Below, piece by piece: positions 28,634 through 36,167 of a stretch of 51,896 nucleotides of DNA. Positions within the stretch are counted from its first letter, which is position 1; each line of letters opens with the position of its first letter. Made by a program: the position numbers and the translations under genes. The notes below the pieces were generated by a model, which did not search any database, was not told where the DNA came from, and saw only the letters and a list, made by a program, of their open reading frames with translations. The stretch comes from DATESN01 sp035270785 (lineage in GTDB: Bacteria > Bacillota > Clostridia > Lachnospirales > Lachnospiraceae), in NCBI GenBank assembly GCA_035270785.1, contig DATESN010000009.1, forward strand, positions 1-51,896, written 5' to 3'.

Positions 28634-29590
28634 TTATTGCCTTTTTTGCTGTCTCTTTATTTGTCTTTGAATTCTAGATTTTTCTTGCTTTAACTTTATA
28701 TCTTCCATTTCATTTTCTTGAATTATCTTTAATGTCTTTACAACATAAACCTTTTCTTTTTCTGATCTCTTCATTCGAATCTTGCCTTTAATAAATCCAT
28801 GCTTATCACAGTAAGCGACACAATAATAATGCTTTCCATTTGGTGAAAACCATCTGATTTTCTTTTTCATAACTTTATTACATAGATAACACCTTACGCT
28901 AACTACTTCCTTATCCTCCATAGCTGCTAGCTTATCCTCAAATTCTCTTGATATATATTTGGAATATTCATCAAATACAATGTGAACCTCTTCCTCTTTT
29001 CTTTTTGGGATAACATAAACATCAAAGGATACCTTTTCCATAACAATTGGTTCATTTATTTTGGAAAATACCTTTGCCGTATAATACGCATCACTGAAGG
29101 CCCTATGGAAAGGTATGTCTTTCGTAATATGAAGAAAGTCCACCGCATACTCTAATGACCTTCGAATCTTCTTATCTTCATATGCTATACTAAATAGTTT
29201 CTGCACATCATAAAATTTGAGTGGTCCTTTAGAAAGTTCATCTAATTGATAATATTCCATATTTCTTTGCAGTTCGGATAAATCTAATGGACCCCAAGTA
29301 CAAAATATATAATCTGATTTACACCATTCTAAAAAATCATGGATAGCATTTGGAAATAGCCTGCCATTCACCAACTCTTCCATTTGAAGATGTATTAACT
29401 TTTTCGTAATATGATTCATCTGATGATAGACTTGCGGCTTTATCAACTGAGTAAACTCATCTATCATCTCTTTTTCACTATTCAGTTTTATCGCACCAAT
29501 TTCAATGATTTCAAATGGGAATCCTGATACTTCATTTTCTTTGCCATCACCTGCTTGATTCCATTCCAAGTCTAACACAATATAATCCAT
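28634..29590 (-). CDS. DEDDh 3'-5' exonuclease with C-terminal zinc-ribbon-like region
   Basis: This 318-residue protein has an N-terminal exonuclease domain of the RNase T/DnaQ/ERI1 class. The motif LDLEWN supplies Asp7 and Glu9, TWGPLDLSEL the third acidic residue (near 103) and FHRAFSDAYYTA the His and Asp of the DEDDh set (near 160-166). After residue 225 comes CYLC and a pair of later cysteines (YYCVAYC, spaced about 20 residues), a possible zinc ribbon, then a lysine-rich coiled tail that could bind nucleic acid. The natural substrate is unknown; ERI1-like enzymes process structured RNA 3' ends. Confidence 0.8.
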   Translation of the reverse strand: MDYIVLDLEWNQAGDGKENEVSGFPFEIIEIGAIKLNSEKEMIDEFTQLIKPQVYHQMNHITKKLIHLQMEELVNGRLFPNAIHDFLEWCKSDYIFCTWGPLDLSELQRNMEYYQLDELSKGPLKFYDVQKLFSIAYEDKKIRRSLEYAVDFLHITKDIPFHRAFSDAYYTAKVFSKINEPIVMEKVSFDVYVIPKRKEEEVHIVFDEYSKYISREFEDKLAAMEDKEVVSVRCYLCNKVMKKKIRWFSPNGKHYYCVAYCDKHGFIKGKIRMKRSEKEKVYVVKTLKIIQENEMEDIKLKQEKSRIQRQIKRQQKRQ

Positions 29591-29712
29591 GTAATACCTC
29601 TAAGTTTTGAGCTGGTTTTTCTTTTACTAGTCAAATAGGATGATTCTAATAAGAACTTTCCTACATACTTTAATGGTATTTTAACACAAACATTAGGATA
29701 TTAAAACAAAAA

Positions 29713-29743
29713 GCTACAAGCCTTTTATAATTAGACTTGTAGC
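29713..29743 (-). terminator. Terminator of the disrupted host tRNA-Arg gene
   Basis: On the minus strand the arms GCTACAAG (29743-29736) and CTTGTAGC (29720-29713) are followed by TTTTTGTTTT. It begins just 3 bp after the tRNA 3' half at 29746, so it is the original terminator of that tRNA and shows which side is host DNA. Confidence 0.85.
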
Positions 29744-29745
29744 AA

Positions 29746-29788
29746 TGTTCCCAGCCAGAGTCGAACTGGCGATTTGCCCTTAGGAGGG
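29746..29788 (-). pseudogene. 3' half of host tRNA-Arg(CCU), split by the element
   Basis: On the minus strand the sequence runs from the anticodon-arm core (CCCTCCTAAGGG) through anticodon stem GGGCA, variable AATC, T arm GCCAG-TTCGACT-CTGGC and acceptor strand TGGGAAC plus A, positions 30-72 of a tRNA. No matching 5' half lies upstream; the sequence turns to unrelated DNA at 29789. The missing half is found 8.2 kb away at 37944-37984 and pairs with it in every stem. This half alone cannot be a functional tRNA. Confidence 0.9.
29777..29788. repeat. Left attachment core of the element
   Basis: CCCTTAGGAGGG, corresponding to the anticodon loop and adjacent stem of tRNA-Arg. It is also found at 37830-37841, within the element's own tRNA, and at 37944-37955, the right attachment core. 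The partial symmetry of the anticodon stem is the kind of site tyrosine recombinases use for crossing over. Confidence 0.85.
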
Positions 29789-29793
29789 CTCGG

Positions 29794-29970
29794 ATGAGGT
29801 GGGACATCGCTGTCAATGTAAGATAATCAAAGTGCCTATTTATCAAGGTTTGTTTCGGTTTTATTATAAAGCGTTGTCAATCTCAGTCGAACCAAGTACA
29901 TAGCAAATAAGGGGTGCAAATTAGCAAGAAATTAGATTTTGCTAAGAAAGGTCTGCTATGAGGTGGGACA
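29794..29970 (+). repeat. Direct repeat pair ATGAGGTGGGACAT inside the left end
   Basis: The 14-bp sequence ATGAGGTGGGACAT occurs at 29794-29807 and again at 29957-29970, between the left core and the integrase gene. Spacing is 163 bp. Repeated motifs in this position often bind the integrase N-terminal domain or an excisionase. Confidence 0.7.
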
Positions 29971-29978
29971 TAAAAAAC

Positions 29979-30006
29979 AGGAACACAACCGTTTCATTAT
30001 GTTCCT
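29979..30006 (-). terminator. Terminator of the integrase gene
   Basis: Arms AGGAACA and TGTTCCT with a 14-base loop, followed on the minus strand by GTTTTTTA. It lies 14 bp after the integrase stop codon. Confidence 0.75.
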
Positions 30007-30020
30007 ATTATATAACCTTA

Positions 30021-31310
30021 CTATTTATTTGTCAGTGCCTGTAGTAAAGCCACCAGTTCCGGATTTTGAAGAACTTTGCTTAAAAGCTCTTGACTTGCAT
30101 CATCTGGTTTAGCTGCTACTGGTTTTTGAGATTTATTATCATAGAACGCATTTTGAAAGAGCTGCGCATTATGAACACGATCTTCATCTAAGATATGGGA
30201 GTATTGATCTGTAACCATCTGCGCCTGTGAATGGCCCGAGTCCCCTTGCACGGATTTGATATCACCACCATTAAGCTTTAGCTTATAGGTAATGCTGGAA
30301 TGACGAAGCGAGTGAAAAACTACCGGAGGCAAATTATTTTCTTTAATCAGTTTTCTCATAGATGTACGTATTACCGTTCCATCCAAAGGCATCCCCAGTG
30401 CGCTTGCAAACACAAGATTATAATCTTGATATTCGTCTCCTAGGATTTCCCGGGATTTATCCTGTTTCTTTTTCCAATCAATCAACATCTCAGCTACCGT
30501 TTTAGGTAAATAGACCTTTCTGATACTGCTTACGGTCTTAGGTGTTTTCATGATTTGTAAAGTCCTTGTCTTTGATGATACCGCTGGGAAAATAGTCATT
30601 ACATCTTTGTTATTCAATGTATCAAGAACACTGCGATTCACACGTTGAATCTCCTTATCAATGAAAATATGCGTGGTTCCATTCTCAATACTTTCCCTAG
30701 TAACATCCACACAGTCCCAAGTAAGCCCAAGCATTTCACCGATACGTAGAGAGCAGGAAAATGCAAGATTGATGGCTAACTTTAATCGCTCATCATTACA
30801 AACCTCCATTGCCTTAAACAGTGTATCGGCATTCCAAATCTCTCTTTGCTTATGTTCCGTCTTTGGTAACGTGGCATTGATACATGGATTTTTCTCCATT
30901 ACGTCCCACTTCACTGCTTGCGCAAAACAACTTCGCAAAATCTTGTGTATCTCTCGAACCGTCTGAGCAGTAACAAACTTCGTTTTTTCTGTCCTTTTGC
31001 CAAATGCCACCGCTCCAACTGCTTTTGTCTTTAGCAACTTTTGATAATACTTTTCAATAACCCTAGTGTTTATATCTAAAAGTTTCATTTCGCCAATAGT
31101 GGGAGAAATATAGTTATTAATCATATCAAGTGTTACTCCAACTTGACTTCCTTCCGGCCGGATCACTACACCTTGATAACTTTCATTTTGAAGTTTACTA
31201 ACATCTGTCTGCTCTAATGTTACCGGGCCTACATCAGCAGGAAGCACCTTGGGTAGGTCTTCCATAAATCTGTCTTTGAATTCTTCAAAGCTCATTTCTG
31301 GTCTTTCCAT
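30021..31310 (-). CDS. Tyrosine integrase with a DUF5688-like N-terminus
   Basis: This 429-residue recombinase probably inserts and excises the element. The catalytic domain holds the arginine in LRIGEMLGLTW, HSLRHSS (HxxR), GHSQAQ and the tyrosine nucleophile in TDQYSHI near the C-terminus. Start at ATG 31310 is set by AGGAGG 6 bp upstream; the frame continues upstream to a TTG at 31517 without a ribosome-binding site. Residues 1-70 lack the usual arm-binding domain and instead resemble the start of DUF5688 proteins (SFEEFKDRF, GVVIRPEG); family-like core-binding sequence only begins near IGEMKLLDI. It may therefore be a chimera. Confidence 0.85.
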   Translation of the reverse strand: MERPEMSFEEFKDRFMEDLPKVLPADVGPVTLEQTDVSKLQNESYQGVVIRPEGSQVGVTLDMINNYISPTIGEMKLLDINTRVIEKYYQKLLKTKAVGAVAFGKRTEKTKFVTAQTVREIHKILRSCFAQAVKWDVMEKNPCINATLPKTEHKQREIWNADTLFKAMEVCNDERLKLAINLAFSCSLRIGEMLGLTWDCVDVTRESIENGTTHIFIDKEIQRVNRSVLDTLNNKDVMTIFPAVSSKTRTLQIMKTPKTVSSIRKVYLPKTVAEMLIDWKKKQDKSREILGDEYQDYNLVFASALGMPLDGTVIRTSMRKLIKENNLPPVVFHSLRHSSITYKLKLNGGDIKSVQGDSGHSQAQMVTDQYSHILDEDRVHNAQLFQNAFYDNKSQKPVAAKPDDASQELLSKVLQNPELVALLQALTNK

Positions 31311-31625
31311 TCTAATCCTCCTAATTGTTCTTTCTCTAGTTTTCCGAAGGAAAATGCGATCCCTATTGTGGGAACAGAGGATTTTCCTCCATGTAAATAG
31401 GTTGATAGTAAAAGCGCCCAGAACCAAAACCGTACGTATTCTGATTTTGAGCTCAAATGCAACTTTCGCTGCAACAAAAAGGCAACTGAGGAAGAGGTCT
31501 TTCGACGTCTCTCTCAATTGCCTATCATAACAATATCACACCTTTTTTCAAAAAGAATTAGTCATGGAATCGACATGTAGTCTACAGGATGTCTACAGGA
31601 ATAATTAAACTACAAACTGAAAGTT
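31311..31625 (-). other. Leader of the integrase gene with repeats
   Basis: A 315-bp stretch upstream of the integrase. It has an imperfect inverted repeat (GGCAACTGAG, near 31483-31492, with CTCAATTGCC, near 31512-31521) and a direct repeat GTCTACAGGA (near 31580 and 31591). An open frame in phase with the integrase crosses part of it, so it may be a remnant of a longer ancestral N-terminus or a regulatory leader. No independent gene is supported. Confidence 0.45.
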
Positions 31626-32363
31626 TCACTTCTTTACTCTTAGCAATAAGAAATCTGGCTTATGAAACAAATCCTTGTAATCTGGATATTGTTCAAGTAT
31701 TTCATCTGTTGGTAAAGGTTCAATCATTCTTTCTATCGAAAATCCTGCATTTATTAATGTGTTTATGATTGTCGAGAAAGTTCTATGGTATTTTTTTACA
31801 TTATTAACAAACCATACTGACTCTCTTTCTCCCTCGATACCATAATCTGCAAGATTAAGATGTATCTTATTGCCTTGCTCGTCTCTTGTCCATCTGTTTC
31901 CTCCAGAATGGCAGGTGCATAACGGATTCTCTTGTGAAAAAATAAATATTCCTTCTGTATCAAGCATATTGTAAATGTCGCTAACAACTCCTTCAAAATC
32001 TTCAACATAATGGAACGCTAATGAACTAACTACTATATCAAATTGTTCATTTAATTCTGTAATTTTTTCCATAGGCATATTGATGTAAATTATATTAGGG
32101 TCACTATTATCGTTTCTGGCAACCTCTAACATCTTTTCGGATATATCAATCCCAACTACCCTTTTTGCTCCACAATCAATAAAGTGTTTACAATGTTCTC
32201 CAAAACCACATCCCATATCTAGTACTCTTTTGTTTTTTAAATCTGGCAACATAGAAAACAATGCAGGTATTTCAAATAAATTATTAGCATTTATTTTGTT
32301 ATCTCTAATCTTTTTGTATCCCTCAAAGAATATTTCATTATCATATATATTCTGCTGTGCCAT
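31626..32363 (-). CDS. Class I SAM-dependent methyltransferase
   Basis: This 245-residue protein has the SAM-binding motif LDMGCGFGEHC (about 48-58), an acidic ribose-binding residue in VVGIDISE and a motif IV-like VVSSLAFHYVED. It belongs to the Methyltransf_11/25 group, which modifies small molecules, so the target is unknown. The start at ATG 32363 follows GGAGG by 5 bp. It is the last of the single-gene units in the element and is preceded by the repeat ATTTGAAGTT. Comparable proteins occur in cassette arrays and resistance islands. Confidence 0.85.
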   Translation of the reverse strand: MAQQNIYDNEIFFEGYKKIRDNKINANNLFEIPALFSMLPDLKNKRVLDMGCGFGEHCKHFIDCGAKRVVGIDISEKMLEVARNDNSDPNIIYINMPMEKITELNEQFDIVVSSLAFHYVEDFEGVVSDIYNMLDTEGIFIFSQENPLCTCHSGGNRWTRDEQGNKIHLNLADYGIEGERESVWFVNNVKKYHRTFSTIINTLINAGFSIERMIEPLPTDEILEQYPDYKDLFHKPDFLLLRVKK

Positions 32364-32382
32364 CTTATCCTCCATCAATTAT

Positions 32383-32439
32383 GAAACTTCAAATCTTCTG
32401 TTGTTTTCAGTCTCTTCGCAAGACTGAAAGTTTCTATTC
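32383..32439 (-). repeat. Inter-gene palindrome between GNAT and methyltransferase
   Basis: The whole 50-odd-bp gap folds: outer arms GAAACTT (32433-32439 side, minus) and AAGTTTC, and an inner perfect hairpin TTTCAGTCT/AGACTGAAA with loop CTTCGCA (32405-32429). The inner part is closely similar to the gap following the other methyltransferase (36199-36223). The AAACTTCAAAT motif at 32384-32394 recurs before other genes of the element. Confidence 0.7.
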
Positions 32440-32440
32440 A

Positions 32441-32953
32441 CTACAAATCATAGATTTTATTGCAAATCTCCATCTCAATGCTTTTCCATTCTTCATTACA
32501 TATATTATATGTCACGCTATATCCATTTTCGATAAATCCAACCGCTTTATAACAATGATACGCACTTGGATTATTTTCAAAAACCTCTAATGTCACTTTC
32601 GAAGCCCCATAAAGTTCAAATGCGAATTTTAAACCTAACTGCAACATTTGTTTTCCATAACCTTTTCCTCTTGCCTCGGGATTCAGAATTACATATCCGA
32701 AGCTCAATTCACCTGCTACCTCTCCAGGTTGGCGAAGAGTAAAAAAACCTTCTATTCCATTTTCATCAAAAGCAACAAACGGAAAATATGTTTCATTAGC
32801 TATTCTTCCAGAAACTGCCTGTTCCATTCGTTCCTCTGAAACAGGAAAACTGCCAAGCCTTCCTTCACTCCATTTATAAAATGTATTCTCGTCTTGAGCC
32901 CAAGTTACTATTTTTTGACTATCATTTTTTCGATATGGTCTTAATTTTAGCAT
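32441..32953 (-). CDS. GNAT-family N-acetyltransferase (RimJ/RimL type)
   Basis: This 170-residue protein has the acetyl-CoA-binding motif EARGKGYGKQML (about 95-106) and the C-terminal ENNPSAYHCYKAVGF segment typical of this GNAT group. The target may be a protein N-terminus, an antibiotic or a small metabolite. It stands alone between the NUDIX gene and methyltransferase, with its own GAGGTG ribosome-binding site. The other element GNAT (36987-37481) has the same opening (MxxRPYxxxDxxxIxxW) but is clearly diverged. Confidence 0.87.
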   Translation of the reverse strand: MLKLRPYRKNDSQKIVTWAQDENTFYKWSEGRLGSFPVSEERMEQAVSGRIANETYFPFVAFDENGIEGFFTLRQPGEVAGELSFGYVILNPEARGKGYGKQMLQLGLKFAFELYGASKVTLEVFENNPSAYHCYKAVGFIENGYSVTYNICNEEWKSIEMEICNKIYDL

Positions 32954-32963
32954 AAATACACCT

Positions 32964-32979
32964 CGTCAAATTCAAAGTT
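32964..32979 (-). repeat. Inter-gene motif, GNAT unit
   Basis: On the minus strand AACTTTGAATTTGACG, 13 of 16 bases as in AAATTTGAAGTTGACG before the NUDIX gene. It lies in the 40-bp gap before the GNAT gene and directly precedes its ribosome-binding site. Confidence 0.55.
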
Positions 32980-32993
32980 TTCTTCCTATCCAT

Positions 32994-33473
32994 TTACACA
33001 TTTTTAGTTACATAGTGTTTAACATATTTAGATGGATTAGCTAGTTCTGTCTTGAAAAATTCAGGGTAATATTTCTTTTGATGATTAACTCTAATCCATA
33101 CCAAATGCTCCTTGTCTCCATCCTCTGTAAAACTATCACATACCGGTTCAAAGTCTGTAGGAACCTTCATGTAAAAGAAAAATGAAATCTCGTGAACTAT
33201 GTTCCCTTGTTTTTTTAAGGAATCTCCCGGAAAAAAGTTTTCGTGAATAAAACCAAGTCTGTCAATTTCCATTTTTATACCCGTTTCTTCAAACACCTCA
33301 CGTACCACTGCTTCTTCTGCTGTTTCACCAAATTTAATTCTTCCACCTACAGAATACATATGGTCGAAACGGTCGTTTTCTACCATAAGAAATTTGTCAT
33401 CCTTCATTATAATCGCGCCAACACGAATATTAAGAATTCCATCTTCCATTTTTACGCATAAATCATGTTTCAT
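32994..33473 (-). CDS. NUDIX hydrolase
   Basis: This 159-residue pyrophosphohydrolase shows a Nudix box GRIKFGETAEEAVVREVFEETGI-like (about 43-65), with the REVFEETG core intact; in the family these acidic residues bind the metal. It would cleave a nucleoside diphosphate linked to another group, but the substrate is unknown. A single-gene unit with its own GGGAGG ribosome-binding site. NUDIX genes are common passengers in cassette arrays. Confidence 0.88.
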   Translation of the reverse strand: MKHDLCVKMEDGILNIRVGAIIMKDDKFLMVENDRFDHMYSVGGRIKFGETAEEAVVREVFEETGIKMEIDRLGFIHENFFPGDSLKKQGNIVHEISFFFYMKVPTDFEPVCDSFTEDGDKEHLVWIRVNHQKKYYPEFFKTELANPSKYVKHYVTKNV

Positions 33474-33518
33474 CTAATTTTTTCCTCCCACAAAAATTCA
33501 TTACTTCCAAACTTTCTG

Positions 33519-33543
33519 TAAACAATACGTCAACTTCAAATTT
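33519..33543 (-). repeat. Inter-gene motif, NUDIX unit
   Basis: A 25-bp stretch identical at 22 positions to 36954-36978, in front of the methyltransferase gene. On the minus strand it contains AAATTTGAAGTTG. Both copies lie soon after the stop codon of the upstream gene and well before the next ribosome-binding site. Confidence 0.75.
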
Positions 33544-33568
33544 GTCGAACTTCTTTACAACGCGAAAA

Positions 33569-34432
33569 TCACTTAACCAGTTCGATATAATAATCTAAAA
33601 GATCATATATCCAATCTTGCAGTTCGGAAAATCTAAACCCTAATGTAGTTGCTTTGTCTACATTTATGCTATATTCCGGTTCTCCGTTATATGGTGCATC
33701 GTCTCCTTCTTTACTAATAATCGCCTTTGCTCCAGTTTTATTTTCAACATAATCGATTATTTCTCTTAGAGACATCGTTCCTTTAGAACTTCCATTGATT
33801 GCTCCATTTACATCCTTATCAACCAAAAACGCTATAAAATTTCCCGCTTCATCAGAACGAATATATCCCATCTGATAATCCAAATTATCTATATTCATCG
33901 GAATTGATTTTATCGTATGTTCAACATAAAATAACAATCTTTTTGTGTAGTCATCTTTTCCGATTGCAAATGGATATCTTACAGCAATCCACTTTTTATC
34001 AGGATATGCCTGCCACAAAGCATACTCCGCTTGCCTTTTAATCTCTTCATACGGAAATGCCATTCTGTTACACCATACAAAATCATCGGAATTCCCATCA
34101 AAATCCTCTTCTAAAGTATTTATATGTTTTGGATTATAGACGGACGTACTTGACATATGAATATACTTATCACAGTTTATATTCTCCATTGCGTACTTTA
34201 TGTCATTTGAACAATACGCAATTTTATCAATCACTACATCAAAATAATATTCCCGCAGAGCTTTCATGCTTTCTTCGTTTGTTCTCTCGATTATAATGCG
34301 CTTTACTCTATTACCATATGAATCAGAAGCAATTCCTCGTGTCGCAATAGTAACTTCATGGCCTGCCTTTAAAAGTTCTTCAACCATATGAATACCAAAA
34401 AATCTTGTTCCGCCTATCACTAAAATTTTCAT
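33569..34432 (-). CDS. NAD-dependent epimerase/dehydratase (SDR family)
   Basis: This 287-residue extended SDR protein begins with the nucleotide-binding motif GGTRFFGIHMVEEL (about 7-20). The STSVYNP segment near 108-114 supplies the active-site Tyr or a substitute. Members act on nucleotide sugars or isoflavonoid-like compounds; the substrate here is not known. The start at ATG 34432 has GGAGA 8 bp upstream and gives the usual opening MKILVIGG. The motif ATTTGAATTTGG precedes the ribosome-binding site, as in other units of the element. Confidence 0.82.
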   Translation of the reverse strand: MKILVIGGTRFFGIHMVEELLKAGHEVTIATRGIASDSYGNRVKRIIIERTNEESMKALREYYFDVVIDKIAYCSNDIKYAMENINCDKYIHMSSTSVYNPKHINTLEEDFDGNSDDFVWCNRMAFPYEEIKRQAEYALWQAYPDKKWIAVRYPFAIGKDDYTKRLLFYVEHTIKSIPMNIDNLDYQMGYIRSDEAGNFIAFLVDKDVNGAINGSSKGTMSLREIIDYVENKTGAKAIISKEGDDAPYNGEPEYSINVDKATTLGFRFSELQDWIYDLLDYYIELVK

Positions 34433-34467
34433 AGTAGTTCTCTCCAAATTCAAATAAACGCGTGCTT

Positions 34468-34788
34468 TTATATCTCGCCTCTCAAACGTGCTTCTATATC
34501 AGATGCCGTGTATAACACATCCGTTACAATTACCCTTTCGTCACGGATTGTGTAAAACACTGAATAATTATCGACGAGCATTCTACGCAACTCCATTCTC
34601 TTTTCCGGCTCAGAATCCATAATCCTAAATCGTTCCGGGAAAGTGTCTAATGTAAGTATTTCATCAGCAATGCGATTATATTGCCCCATTGCATTATCCG
34701 GAGCAAGCAAATCTATAGCAATATAATTGTATATATCTTCCATATCCTGCAAAGCTTCTTTTGTAATCTCTACCTTATATTGCTTCAT
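34468..34788 (-). CDS. Type II toxin, RelE/ParE family
   Basis: This 106-residue protein has the ParE/RelE fold pattern (KYKVEITKEALQDM... type opening, RFRIMDSEPEKRMELRRMLV and YSVFYTI... near the end). RelE members cleave mRNA on the ribosome; ParE members poison gyrase; the sequence does not decide. It overlaps the antitoxin stop by one base (TAATG), as usual for such operons. The pair would favour retention of the element. Confidence 0.85.
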   Translation of the reverse strand: MKQYKVEITKEALQDMEDIYNYIAIDLLAPDNAMGQYNRIADEILTLDTFPERFRIMDSEPEKRMELRRMLVDNYSVFYTIRDERVIVTDVLYTASDIEARLRGEI

Positions 34789-35090
34789 TAATGCCTCTCT
34801 CTAAATGCCACAAACGCACTAGCTGCATCCTCAACATTTCCTTTCTCTATATCGGCATATCCTTTTTCTAACTTTTGATGAATCTGTGTAACAGACATCA
34901 TATCTGCATTCACTGAATTAGCTGCTTTTGGTAATACAATAGAAAAGGGAATTCCTCCTACTAATGATATTTGTTTTAAATACATATCTATAGCAGTAGC
35001 CATTGGTATCCCTAATTGTGCCAATACACTTTCTGCATTTTCTTTTACATCTGGATTTACTCTTATATTTAATGTTGCTGTTTTTCCCAT
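34788..35090 (-). CDS. Type II antitoxin, RelB/DinJ family
   Basis: This 100-residue protein has a ribbon-helix-helix N-terminus (MGKTATLNIRVNPDVKENAE), typical of RelB/DinJ, followed by the IDMYLKQI... GGIPF segment conserved in DinJ. It would bind and neutralise the toxin and repress the operon. The start at ATG 35090 has GGAGG 8 bp upstream; an in-frame ATG at 35105 lies inside the ribosome-binding site region. The palindrome in its promoter is the expected operator. Confidence 0.87.
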   Translation of the reverse strand: MGKTATLNIRVNPDVKENAESVLAQLGIPMATAIDMYLKQISLVGGIPFSIVLPKAANSVNADMMSVTQIHQKLEKGYADIEKGNVEDAASAFVAFRERH

Positions 35091-35114
35091 AGAATACACC
35101 TCCATCTTTCTTTT

Positions 35115-35143
35115 ATTGTAACGTCTTTTGCGTTACAAGTCAA
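35115..35143 (-). promoter_or_regulatory. Toxin-antitoxin promoter with overlapping palindromic operator
   Basis: On the minus strand TTGACT (35143-35138), 17 bp, TACAAT (35120-35115). The palindrome TTGTAACG-7-CGTTACAA (35116-35138) covers the spacer and the -10. This is the classic layout for autorepression by a RelB-type antitoxin. The 8-7-8 geometry also resembles a tyrosine recombinase core site, and a recombinase gene ends just 7 bp away, so both readings are possible. Confidence 0.75.
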
Positions 35144-35144
35144 T

Positions 35145-36116
35145 CTATGAAATATATTTTCGATGCGATAGCTTCACATTGTTTTGATTAACCATTGCAT
35201 ATCTGAGCGTTGTATCTATTTGCTCATGTCCCAGAATTTTCTGTACCTGTTCAATCGGCATACCTTTCTCAATTGCTCTGGTGGCCATAGTCCTTCTGAA
35301 CTTATGTGGGTGTACCTTTTCTACACCTAACTTCTTCCCCATTTCTCGTAATCGTAACTCCACACCGCTTTCAGTAAGTCTACTGTGTGGTTTGTTTAAC
35401 GACACAAATAACGCTATATTATTATCTGTCCTTGATTCAATATAATTCAACAAATGAATTTTGGTCTTAGCATCAAAATATGCTTTCCTCTCTTTGTCTC
35501 CTTTGCCATAAACCACGCATTCCCGCTCAGAGAAATCTATATCATCAATGTTCAGCCTTACCAATTCGCCTACTCTAATTCCTGTTGAAAGCAGAAAATC
35601 AATCATTGCCCTATCACGCAGATTATTACAATTATCTCTAAGAATTTCTATTTTCTCATCCGGAATGGTATCTTTTACAATAACGGCAGTCTTTACCTTA
35701 TGAATTCTTTTCATTGGGCTTTTTATAATATAATCCTCTTCCTCTAGCCACGAAAAAAATGTGGAAAGACTTCTACGAATATTATCAATAGTTACCTTTC
35801 CACAATTATTTATCGTTTGATACTCTACAAGATATTTTCGTAGCATCTCGGTCGTTATCTTTATGACCGGAATATTTATTGTATCCAACATCTTTTCAAT
35901 ATTACACCTATAATAGCGTATTGTTTTGTCAGAACACCCTTCTAAATGCTTTGCAGTTAAAAACATATCTAGAAAGTCCACATTCGTTGTCTGCAAATAA
36001 TCAGATACAGTATTTTCAGATAACCGTTTTACCAACACCTCTTGTAGTTTCTGCATCTGCGATGCATTTAATACTTCTGCCATGTCATTGATGATGTCAT
36101 AAATTTCTCTACCCAT
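35145..36116 (-). CDS. XerC/D-like tyrosine recombinase
   Basis: This 323-residue recombinase has a SAM-like core-binding domain (about 45-145) and a catalytic domain with TGIRVGELVRL (Arg), YGKGDKERKA (Lys), HPHKFRRTMAT (HxxR), GHEQIDTTLRYA (His and Tyr). The catalytic pentad is complete. It has a 40-residue N-terminal extension. It lacks an obvious extra helix like that of integron integrases. It sits in the middle of a series of single-gene units, so it may move or shuffle them, or recombine its own site. Its ribosome-binding site lies within a hairpin. Confidence 0.88.
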   Translation of the reverse strand: MGREIYDIINDMAEVLNASQMQKLQEVLVKRLSENTVSDYLQTTNVDFLDMFLTAKHLEGCSDKTIRYYRCNIEKMLDTINIPVIKITTEMLRKYLVEYQTINNCGKVTIDNIRRSLSTFFSWLEEEDYIIKSPMKRIHKVKTAVIVKDTIPDEKIEILRDNCNNLRDRAMIDFLLSTGIRVGELVRLNIDDIDFSERECVVYGKGDKERKAYFDAKTKIHLLNYIESRTDNNIALFVSLNKPHSRLTESGVELRLREMGKKLGVEKVHPHKFRRTMATRAIEKGMPIEQVQKILGHEQIDTTLRYAMVNQNNVKLSHRKYIS

Positions 36117-36124
36117 AAGAGCAC

Positions 36125-36142
36125 ACTCCTTTTTGAAGGAGT
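36125..36142 (-). promoter_or_regulatory. Hairpin enclosing the recombinase ribosome-binding site
   Basis: ACTCCTT and AAGGAGT pair (7 bp, 4-base loop). On the minus strand the right arm is the Shine-Dalgarno sequence AAGGAGT, 8-9 bp before the ATG at 36116. The hairpin would hide it and keep recombinase expression low. Confidence 0.6.
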
Positions 36143-36167
36143 ATATCGTAGAAAAATCAGCACATCA

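Larger units (their letters stand above)
29789..30020. other. Left end of the element, no gene
   Basis: Between the attachment core and the integrase stop codon. It holds the ATGAGGTGGGACAT pair, an ATTAGCAAG (29920-29928) facing a TTGCTAAG (29939-29946) that echo the TTAGCAA cluster at the right end, and the integrase terminator. I see no reading frame of note. Confidence 0.7.

Noticed and set aside
31311..31517. Longer integrase start at TTG 31517
   Set aside because: No ribosome-binding site and the added sequence is unlike any integrase; the ATG at 31310 has a strong site.
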